Shown here: positions 16,642-23,235 of the stretch, piece by piece
Numbering within the stretch: position 1 is the first letter of the stretch
How the letters are laid out: each line of letters opens with the position of its first letter
Assembly: GCA_964400655.1 (NCBI GenBank)
Contig: CAYNVN010000048.1
Coordinates: 1 to 27,960 of the forward strand
DNA: 27,960 nt
DNA from: B16-G9 sp964400655
Lineage (GTDB): Bacteria > Bacteroidota > Bacteroidia > Bacteroidales > F082
Reading direction: 5' to 3'
The notes under the pieces: model-generated
Told to the model about the DNA's origin: nothing
The model's database searches: none
The model's input: only the letters and a program-made list of their open reading frames with translations
Position numbers and translations under genes: made by a program

Positions 16642-16677
16642 AAAAAAGGCAGGAAGCGTTCTCTTCCTGCCTTTTTT
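16642..16677. terminator. Bidirectional rho-independent terminator
   Basis: A perfect 15-bp inverted repeat, AAAAAAGGCAGGAAG (16642-16656) and CTTCCTGCCTTTTTT (16663-16677), has a 6-nt loop. The A/T ends give a T-run on either strand, so it can end both the TauE-family operon (+) and the SGNH hydrolase operon (-). The rest of the 156-bp gap (16542-16697) holds nothing else that I can support. Confidence 0.9.
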
Positions 16678-16697
16678 ATTTTTTACCCTTAAGCCTG

Positions 16698-18080
16698 TTA
16701 AGGTAGTATCAGGGGGTTGTACTCCGATACAGCCACATGAGGTATGTTAGAGCCGTATTTTGTATTAATGGCATCAATAAACAGATTGGCAATTAAAGCA
16801 TTTCCCTGCGGGGTAAGATGTACTCCGTCGGTAGAAAATGCGTTGCCCGTAACATATTTATTGGTAAAAGTTACCCCGTCAACAACAATTCCATTGTCGC
16901 GTAATTGATTCATATAAGCGGCCATATCCACAAAAGCGAGGTTGTTTTGTTCGGCAATGGTTTCAATGGTACTGTTGTAAGCTGCTGTTGCTTCGCGTAC
17001 TTTGGCAATTTCGCTTTCGGTAAGTACATACTGGTCGGGAACCGGCTTTAAAGTTCCCCAGTAAGCACACTTAATGGAATCCTGCGGCACAACCAGTGTT
17101 ACCAGCTCGTCTTCTTTTATCTGTCTGAACTTAAACTGTGCGTAAGCATCCGGTAAAGGCATATCTTTATCGTAAATAACCAAAGGATTGCTTCCTAACT
17201 GAAAGTTAATGCGGTAGGGAAGCCCGTTTGCTTCCATTAACTGGTTGTATGGTGTATAACCGTAATTTAATGAATCAACCTGTCCCTGACGCGTTAAAGT
17301 AATCGGGTTATAGGGTACCGTTACAAAAAACGGAATGGCCGTTACATCGGGAATATTGGCTAACACCCCTTTATCGGTTAACGACAAAAGGTGGTTAATT
17401 ACAGCTGTATAAGCCAAGGTAAACAGCGCAGGAGATGTAATGGTATCGCCCACACCTCCCGAAGTTGAATAACCCAAAACATCATTGTTTCCAACCCAAA
17501 GGCTGAAAAAAGTGGGATTAACCCTGTCTGCTTCATTAATCAAAATATCAGCAAGCGGATTAACGGCAAATCTTCCGTAATAAGGGTTTAACGCACCCAG
17601 TCCGGGATAGAGCAAATGGCTTACTTTAATACCCGGAACTCCTATATTATTATAGGGGCCTTCGGCAGCTACCGATTTAATTAATTCGGTCATCAGGTCA
17701 ACAGGATTGGCATTGGGGTCAGCCAAAACAGGGCCCAGCGATGTATTACCAAAACAATCGGTTGAATAACCCATTACCCGTTTGGTTACCGGTACACCGC
17801 CCGAAAAACCCACTCCAAGGTCGTTGGGCATATAAGGAATTTTAAACTCACCCTGCATACCAACGGTTTTTAATTGCTGAGCAAGGATATTGGCCCATCC
17901 TGCTTCCTGTCCGCTTTTATAAAGTGCTCCATCAGAATATCCGGCCGTTAATGAATTACCAACCGCCACATAGGATGAAAAATCAACATCACCCGAACTG
18001 GGAGTAAACTCTTTTATTTCCGGTTGACACGAGGCCAAAAATGCTAAAATGGCCACATAAAATATATATCTTGTTTTCAT
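16698..18080 (-). CDS. SGNH/GDSL-family hydrolase lipoprotein
   Basis: The 460-residue esterase/lipase-like protein is exported as a lipoprotein: the N terminus is MKTRYIFYVAILAFLASC, with Cys18 in a good lipobox. SGNH blocks are visible: block I AVGNSLTAG with Ser43, a probable block II at NNIGVPG (about 144-150), block III WVGNND (195-200) and block V STDGVHLTPQGN with Asp418 and His421. It is longer than simple SGNH enzymes because of an insert between blocks III and V. It is second after the FadL-type gene with an 18-bp gap that carries AGGAGA before the ATG. The pairing suggests release of acyl groups at the outer membrane for uptake by the FadL-type protein. The exact substrate is unknown. 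Confidence 0.92.
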   Translation of the reverse strand: MKTRYIFYVAILAFLASCQPEIKEFTPSSGDVDFSSYVAVGNSLTAGYSDGALYKSGQEAGWANILAQQLKTVGMQGEFKIPYMPNDLGVGFSGGVPVTKRVMGYSTDCFGNTSLGPVLADPNANPVDLMTELIKSVAAEGPYNNIGVPGIKVSHLLYPGLGALNPYYGRFAVNPLADILINEADRVNPTFFSLWVGNNDVLGYSTSGGVGDTITSPALFTLAYTAVINHLLSLTDKGVLANIPDVTAIPFFVTVPYNPITLTRQGQVDSLNYGYTPYNQLMEANGLPYRINFQLGSNPLVIYDKDMPLPDAYAQFKFRQIKEDELVTLVVPQDSIKCAYWGTLKPVPDQYVLTESEIAKVREATAAYNSTIETIAEQNNLAFVDMAAYMNQLRDNGIVVDGVTFTNKYVTGNAFSTDGVHLTPQGNALIANLFIDAINTKYGSNIPHVAVSEYNPLILP

Positions 18081-18098
18081 AGTTATTTCTCCTTAATA

Positions 18099-19313
18099 TT
18101 AAAATTTAAATGTCAAACCCAATCCCGGGATATAAGCAGCCGATTTATATGTGCCGCTAAAATTATCCGGTTTATACGTTTTATACGATTGCTGTCCGAA
18201 TGTTTGCAAATAAGAAACATCAACACTCATAAACTCCAGCGGCTCCCACGACAATCCCAATGTATAAGCAAATGTGTTCAGACTAACGGTTTCGGGCGAG
18301 AAATATTCTTCGTTGGTAGGTGTTGCATCATAATAGAGGCCTGCACGCAAACATAAATTGTCAAACAACTTGTATTCGGCACCAAGGCGCGGAATAAACG
18401 AATCTTTATAATCTCTCGGGTTGGTTGAATTAAGTAGTTCACCCTGTTCTTCAAATTCAAATGTCAGGTTTTGATAGGTACTCCACATTACCCAGTCAAG
18501 CTCAAAGGCAAGCTGAAGTTTGTCGGTTGCCATAAACGAGATACCAAAATCGAGATTAGCCGGCAAAGGTAGTTCGGCACTAAATTTATTGTTTTCAGGA
18601 ATAACGCCCGACAATGCCGGAGGAACCGTAAAGGTGGCATCACCATCTTCAACACTCATGGTTATTTTTGAACGGTAATCAACACCAACGCTCAGCCGGT
18701 CGGAGGCTTTAAAATACAAACCTATATTAAAACCGAAACCACCTGAACTTCCATCAAGCGAAACAGATGAATTATCTCCGTAATTCAAAGCTTTGTTTAA
18801 TTCAACACTTCCGCTGGTATAAATAAAACCCACACCAATACCGAAAACATCGTTAATATTGAATGAAACGGTGGGCTGAAAATAGATTGCTTTTAGCGAA
18901 ATATCCTGAATCAGATATTTACCGGCCCACTGCGGGTCCCATTTTGAAGTACTTCCGTATGGGGTATAAATGGCAAGTCCCACAGAAACAAGTTTGTTAA
19001 TTTTACCGGAACCGTAAAAATAAAATGGTGTTCCTAACGGATTATCGGTTTCTGCCTGATAATCGCTGTTTTCCCTTTCATAGGTAACATACGACATAAT
19101 TCCGCTTGCACCCACTTCAAAGTTCCAGGTTTTGTCGGCAAACGATAATGCTCCGGGGTTATAAAACATGCTGCTTGCACCCATGTTCAACGGAGTTCCA
19201 ATCAAACCGAAACCGGTTTGTTTATTTCCCTGCAAACGAACCTGATATCCGCCTGCAAAGAGATTAGCTGCCGTAAATAACGAAACTAATACAAGTAAAT
19301 AAATCTTTCTCAT
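18099..19313 (-). CDS. OmpP1/FadL/TodX family outer-membrane transport protein
   Basis: FadL-type barrels move long-chain fatty acids and other hydrophobic compounds across the outer membrane. The 404 residues start with a signal peptide (MRKIYLLVLVSLFTAANLFA, cleaved before GGYQ). The mature N terminus resembles the FadL hatch, with MGASSMFYNPGALSF matching the family's NPA-like segment. IYTPYGSTSKWDPQWAGKYL and the later FGIGVGFIY are also typical. The chain ends LGLTFKF, with an aromatic last residue as in outer-membrane barrels. It is first in an operon with the SGNH lipoprotein and has a -7 box upstream. Confidence 0.93.
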   Translation of the reverse strand: MRKIYLLVLVSLFTAANLFAGGYQVRLQGNKQTGFGLIGTPLNMGASSMFYNPGALSFADKTWNFEVGASGIMSYVTYERENSDYQAETDNPLGTPFYFYGSGKINKLVSVGLAIYTPYGSTSKWDPQWAGKYLIQDISLKAIYFQPTVSFNINDVFGIGVGFIYTSGSVELNKALNYGDNSSVSLDGSSGGFGFNIGLYFKASDRLSVGVDYRSKITMSVEDGDATFTVPPALSGVIPENNKFSAELPLPANLDFGISFMATDKLQLAFELDWVMWSTYQNLTFEFEEQGELLNSTNPRDYKDSFIPRLGAEYKLFDNLCLRAGLYYDATPTNEEYFSPETVSLNTFAYTLGLSWEPLEFMSVDVSYLQTFGQQSYKTYKPDNFSGTYKSAAYIPGLGLTFKF

Positions 19314-19341
19314 ACAAATAAATTTTTTAAAAAATTAGAGC

Positions 19342-19349
19342 CAAAGATA
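19342..19349 (-). promoter_or_regulatory. Candidate -7 box for the FadL-SGNH operon
   Basis: On the - strand this is TATCTTTG, an exact TAnnTTTG match 28 bp upstream of the FadL-type ATG. No TTG is found at the -33 position. Confidence 0.5.
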
Positions 19350-19384
19350 CATAATTAAACCCAGCACTTGTTTTTTTAACAATA

Positions 19385-20077
19385 TCAAAGGCTCCAGTCG
19401 ATTTCAGGCAGTCCGTTTTCGCGAAAATATTGATTGGTTTTAGAAAAATGTTTACAGCCGAAAAAACCCCGGTGTGCCGAAAGCGGAGAAGGATGAGGGG
19501 CTTTGAGCACCAGGTGTTTGTTGGTATCTATTAACGTCTCTTTGTTTTGGGCATATCGGCCCCAAAGTAAAAACACAACACCTGCACGCAAATCGGAGAT
19601 GGTGCTGATCACCTGATCGGTAAACCGTTCCCATCCCCTGCCCTGATGCGAACCTGCTTCGTGTTGCCGTACCGTTAAAGTTGCATTGAGCAGCATTACT
19701 CCCTGCCGGGCCCATTTGGTAAGGTTTCCAGAACCGGGTATGGGTATCCCGAGGTCGTTGTGCAGCTCTTTAAAAATATTGTTTAACGAAGGCGGAAACG
19801 GTACTCCGTCGGGAACCGAAAAGCACAACCCGTGTGCCTGACCCGGCCCGTGATAGGGGTCCTGACCCAGTAACACAACCCTTACCGCTGTTAAAGGAGT
19901 ATGGTTAAAAGCGGCAAAGATATTTTTACCTGCCGGATAAACGGTATGATGTGTTACCTCTTCCTTTACAAACTGAATCAGGTTTTTAAAATATTCCGAG
20001 TTAAATTCATCCTCAAGTGCAAATTTCCAGCTTTCTTCTATTTTTGGAGCAACCGTATTGCTGTTATTTGTTGTCAT
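19385..20077 (-). CDS. ung: Uracil-DNA glycosylase (family 1)
   Basis: The enzyme removes uracil from DNA in base-excision repair. The 230 residues fit the family. Motif A GQDPYHGPGQAHGLCFS carries the water-activating Asp73, and motif B HPSPLSAHRGFFG carries His195. PPSLNNIFKEL, QGVMLLNATLTVR and VVFLLWGRYAQNK are all typical. The start at 20077 gives a short polar leader before the conserved ESWK. It is transcribed divergently from the small lipoprotein gene. I found no strong promoter match on its strand within the roughly 75 bp upstream. Confidence 0.97.
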   Translation of the reverse strand: MTTNNSNTVAPKIEESWKFALEDEFNSEYFKNLIQFVKEEVTHHTVYPAGKNIFAAFNHTPLTAVRVVLLGQDPYHGPGQAHGLCFSVPDGVPFPPSLNNIFKELHNDLGIPIPGSGNLTKWARQGVMLLNATLTVRQHEAGSHQGRGWERFTDQVISTISDLRAGVVFLLWGRYAQNKETLIDTNKHLVLKAPHPSPLSAHRGFFGCKHFSKTNQYFRENGLPEIDWSL

Positions 20078-20119
20078 TTGTGTATCTGTATTTAATGGTT
20101 AACAAAAAACAGGATAATA

Positions 20120-20152
20120 TTTGTTGTATATTTAAAATCTCTGTTATTTTTG
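20120..20152 (+). promoter_or_regulatory. Promoter of the small lipoprotein gene
   Basis: TTTG (20120-20123), a 21-nt spacer and TATTTTTG (20145-20152) fit the Bacteroidota promoter pattern. It lies 35 bp before the ATG at 20188. This independent signal supports the small gene as real. Confidence 0.6.
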
Positions 20153-20187
20153 TCAGTGCAAATTGCAAAAAGTAATTTTATAAAATT

Positions 20188-20316
20188 ATGAAAAAAATAT
20201 TGATTTTTGTCTCTTTATTTTTATTTACCATTGTTATTATGAGTTCATGTAAGTCATCAAGCAGTTGTGCTGCCTATGGTGAAGCTCACAAATATCAAAA
20301 AGAAGTAAAATATTAA
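20188..20316 (+). CDS. Very small predicted lipoprotein, 42 residues
   Basis: The ATG at 20188 opens a 42-codon reading frame ending TAA at 20316. The first 20 residues form a lipoprotein signal peptide (MKKILIFVSLFLFTIVIMSS) with Cys21 at the lipobox, leaving a mature peptide of only 22 residues. That peptide has a second Cys and a polar tail, CAAYGEAHKYQKEVKY. It is preceded by a good promoter and lies between divergent ung and the barrel-like gene 72 bp downstream. I do not recognise a named family. The mature part could be a structural envelope peptide or an accessory to an outer-membrane protein; neither can be shown here. Confidence 0.7.
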   Translation: MKKILIFVSLFLFTIVIMSSCKSSSSCAAYGEAHKYQKEVKY

Positions 20317-20388
20317 TTTACCGGTATTTTATCTTTATTAAAACGGCAAGCCGGTTTTTTTGGCTTGGTTTTCGTATGTTAATCGTGC

Positions 20389-21162
20389 ATGTTCAGATAC
20401 ATAAATATTATAGTGTTCGCATTCTTCCTGTTCACGGGAGTTAAATCTTTTGCACAGTTCGACACTGAATATGCCGATTCAACCGAAATAAAAATCCTCT
20501 ATAAATATCAACATTCGTATGGTGTTACCGCTCACAGCATGGGTTTGGGAGCGAAATTTCAATGGGGAAAACGGTTATCTATTTTTAAAAGTCGTGTTTT
20601 TGAAATTGAATTCCAGACACTGCGTTCGTGGAAACAGGTCAAACTAATCAACTCCTATTTCAGCAATGCCAGAGGTTATGTTTATGGAAAGATGAACGAT
20701 GCCTGTGTTTTACACTTTGGCATGTTTTGGAAAAAACAGTTAAATCACAAACCTTACTGGGGCGGCATTGAGGTCAGATGGATATACGGAGGCGGATTTA
20801 CGCTGGGGCTGGCCAAGCCCTACTATTTGTATGTGATGTATTTTTATGAGGTATCGCCTGGCATTTACAATTATGATATTGTCCCCGAAAAATTTAACGC
20901 CAATCCCCAATGGGATGATATTTACGGACGTGCCCCTTTTTCAAAAGGCCTTAACGAAATTACGGTACATCCCGGCCTCTATCTTAAAACAGGCCTTAGC
21001 TTTGACTATTCAAAAGACCATGCCAAAATAAAAACACTGGAAGTTGGCGCTGCCATGGATGTACTTCCAACGGGATTAACCATAATGTACAACCAGTCAA
21101 AAATGTTTTACCCAACACTTTACCTTACCTTCTCCTGGGGGAAACGATACAACAAATATTAA
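20389..21162 (+). CDS. Uncharacterised exported protein, probable outer-membrane beta-barrel
   Basis: I do not recognise the family. The 257 residues start with a signal peptide (ending near VKSFAQF). The mature chain is rich in alternating aromatic and polar strands, for example GLGAKFQWGKRLSIF, VFEIEFQTLRSW and YWGGIEVRWIYGGGFTLGL. It ends with a barrel-like last strand (FYPTLYLTFSWG) followed by a short basic tail. These are signs of an outer-membrane barrel of about ten strands, though a periplasmic beta protein is possible. It follows the small lipoprotein on the same strand by 72 bp; a weak hairpin in the gap may separate them. It converges with acs. Confidence 0.7.
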   Translation: MFRYINIIVFAFFLFTGVKSFAQFDTEYADSTEIKILYKYQHSYGVTAHSMGLGAKFQWGKRLSIFKSRVFEIEFQTLRSWKQVKLINSYFSNARGYVYGKMNDACVLHFGMFWKKQLNHKPYWGGIEVRWIYGGGFTLGLAKPYYLYVMYFYEVSPGIYNYDIVPEKFNANPQWDDIYGRAPFSKGLNEITVHPGLYLKTGLSFDYSKDHAKIKTLEVGAAMDVLPTGLTIMYNQSKMFYPTLYLTFSWGKRYNKY

Positions 21163-21181
21163 TTTACCCCCCCTGTTTTTG

Positions 21182-23083
21182 TTACGATTTTTTTCCTTCA
21201 ATAATTTCACCAACAATTTCGGGATTGGTAAGTGTTGATATATCACCATAATCATCGGAACCTGATGCCACCTTTTTAAGGATACGGCGCATGATTTTAC
21301 CCGATCGTGTTTTGGGTAATCCGCTTACAAACTGAATTTGATCGGGACGTGCTATGGGGCTAATCATCCTGCTAACTCCTTTTTTAATGGAGTTTTTCAA
21401 CTCCTCTTCGGCACCTTCGGGAATATCGGTACATACCACATAAGCATAAATACCCTGTCCCTTAATTTCGTGGGGAAAGCCCACCACTGCCGATTCGGAA
21501 ACCAAAGGATGCTCGTTAATGGCATTCTCTATTTCAGCGGTTCCCAGCCGGTGTCCCGATACATTAATCACATCATCCATCCGTCCCAGAATCCTGTAAT
21601 AACCGTCTTCATCCCGTTTTACCCCGTCGCCTGTAAAATACAATCCTTTATATTGACTGAAATAGGACTGCACATAACGTTCATGGTCGCCCCAGTGGGT
21701 ACGTGCCATACCGGGCCACGGAAACTTAATGCAGAGATTTCCCTGTACTCCCTTGCCACACAACCGTTTTCCGTCGGCATCAACAATTTGGGGCTGAATA
21801 CCGGGCAGGGGTAAACTGGCAAAAGCCGGTTTGGTAGGAATTACTCCTGCAATGGCCGATATCATAATACCGCCTGTTTCGGTTTGCCACCATGTATCAA
21901 CAATGGGGCATTTGTTATTTCCCACATGGTCGTGATACCAGTGCCAGGCCTCTTCGTTTATAGGTTCACCCACCGTACCGAGCACCCTTAAAGTATCGGT
22001 AAGGTCTAAATCCTGAACCCACTCCTGACCCTGTGCTATCAGCGAACGAATTGCAGTAGGGGAAGTGTAAAACTGATTTACTTTATGTTTTTTTATGATG
22101 TCCCAGTAACGTCCGGCATCGGGATAGGTGGGAATGCCTTCAAACATTACCGAGGTTGCCCCCTCAAGCAACGGTCCGTAAACAATATACGAATGTCCTG
22201 TAACCCAGCCTATATCGGCAGCACAAAAAAAGATATCACCCGAACTGTACTGGAACACATTGCGGAAGGTATAAGCGGTATAAACCATATACCCGCCTGT
22301 GGTATGCAGCACCCCTTTGGGCCGTCCGGTAGAGCCGCTGGTGTAAAGGATATACAACGGATCTTCGGCATCCATTATCTCTGCCGGTGCATCATCAACA
22401 GCAGTTGCCATTTCATCATGCCACCAATAATCACGTTTAACATGCCAATTTATTGTCTGTCCGGTACGTTTAACAACAATGGTTGACGAAACGGAAGAAC
22501 AATCTTTCAGTGCTTCATCGGCCGTATCTTTTAAATTAATGGTTTTTTGCGCACGGTATCCGCCGTCAGCCGTAACCAACACCTTTGCTTCGGCATCAAT
22601 AATTCGTTCGGCAAGCGCTTTGGCCGAAAAACCGGCAAACACCACCGAATGAATGGCACCTATACGGGCACACGCCAACATGGCAATGGTAAGCTCGGGA
22701 ATCATTGGCATATACATAGCCACCCTGTCGCCCTTACGCACCCCGTGGCTTTTTAAAACATTGGCAAACTTCTTAACTTCGGCAAAAAGCTCGTTGTATG
22801 TAAAAGTCCTTACCGCTTCTTTCGGGTCGTTGGGCTCCCAAATTATTGCCGGCTGGTTGCCCAATAAAAAAAGATTTCTTTCAAAAATATTTTCCGTAAT
22901 ATTCAGTTTCCCGCCTTTAAACCATTCAACCTTCGGGTCATGAAAATCCCACTCCAACACCGAATCCCATTTTTTACGCCAGTAAAATGTTTCTGCAATA
23001 TTTGCCCAAAATCCGGTAGGATTGGCAACGCTTTTCTGATATTCATGTAAATATCCGCTGAGGGTGGTGATTTTTGGTACCAT
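21182..23083 (-). CDS. acs: Acetyl-CoA synthetase (AMP-forming)
   Basis: The enzyme activates acetate with ATP and CoA to acetyl-CoA through acetyl-AMP. The 633 residues are normal for the family. The adenylate-forming P-loop YTSGSTGRPKGV, the acetyl-pocket region DTWWQTETGG, YFTGDGVKRDEDGYY and the hinge region GRMDDVINVSGHR are all present. PKTRSGKIMRR near the end carries Lys596, the conserved catalytic lysine that is subject to acetylation control in other bacteria. The start at 23083 (MVPKITTLSGYLHEY) precedes the first conserved helix. It is a single-gene unit with a -7 box and a small inverted repeat upstream. Confidence 0.97.
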   Translation of the reverse strand: MVPKITTLSGYLHEYQKSVANPTGFWANIAETFYWRKKWDSVLEWDFHDPKVEWFKGGKLNITENIFERNLFLLGNQPAIIWEPNDPKEAVRTFTYNELFAEVKKFANVLKSHGVRKGDRVAMYMPMIPELTIAMLACARIGAIHSVVFAGFSAKALAERIIDAEAKVLVTADGGYRAQKTINLKDTADEALKDCSSVSSTIVVKRTGQTINWHVKRDYWWHDEMATAVDDAPAEIMDAEDPLYILYTSGSTGRPKGVLHTTGGYMVYTAYTFRNVFQYSSGDIFFCAADIGWVTGHSYIVYGPLLEGATSVMFEGIPTYPDAGRYWDIIKKHKVNQFYTSPTAIRSLIAQGQEWVQDLDLTDTLRVLGTVGEPINEEAWHWYHDHVGNNKCPIVDTWWQTETGGIMISAIAGVIPTKPAFASLPLPGIQPQIVDADGKRLCGKGVQGNLCIKFPWPGMARTHWGDHERYVQSYFSQYKGLYFTGDGVKRDEDGYYRILGRMDDVINVSGHRLGTAEIENAINEHPLVSESAVVGFPHEIKGQGIYAYVVCTDIPEGAEEELKNSIKKGVSRMISPIARPDQIQFVSGLPKTRSGKIMRRILKKVASGSDDYGDISTLTNPEIVGEIIEGKKS

Positions 23084-23112
23084 AATCCGACATTTTAATG
23101 AAACAATGGTAT

Positions 23113-23135
23113 CAAAAATACATAAAAAATGTATT
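23113..23135 (-). promoter_or_regulatory. acs -7 box with adjoining 7-bp inverted repeat
   Basis: On the - strand, TATTTTTG (23120-23113) is an exact -7 match 29 bp before the acs ATG. Overlapping it is an inverted repeat, AATACAT (23117-23123) and ATGTATT (23129-23135), which could be an operator. No -33 TTG is seen at the normal spacing. The repeat is AT-rich and could be chance. Confidence 0.4.
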
Positions 23136-23173
23136 GTTATTTTCTAACAACCATGTTTATACTTTGTTTCGGC

Positions 23174-23213
23174 ATAAAAAAAGGGCCGTCTGAAAATTTT
23201 CCGGACAGCCCTT
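23174..23213 (-). terminator. Rho-independent terminator of the T9SS cargo genes
   Basis: The arms at 23181-23192 (AAGGGCCGTCTG) and 23202-23213 (CGGACAGCCCTT) form an imperfect 12-bp stem on the - strand, followed by a T-run that is the A-run at 23174-23182 on the + strand. It lies 23 bp past the stop at 23236. Confidence 0.75.
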
Positions 23214-23235
23214 AAATTCAATTATTGATTAATGA

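Noticed and set aside
20347..20367. Possible terminator after the small lipoprotein gene (CAAGCC and GGCTTG)
   Set aside because: The stem is only 6 bp with a 9-nt loop and is followed by a weak, interrupted T-run.
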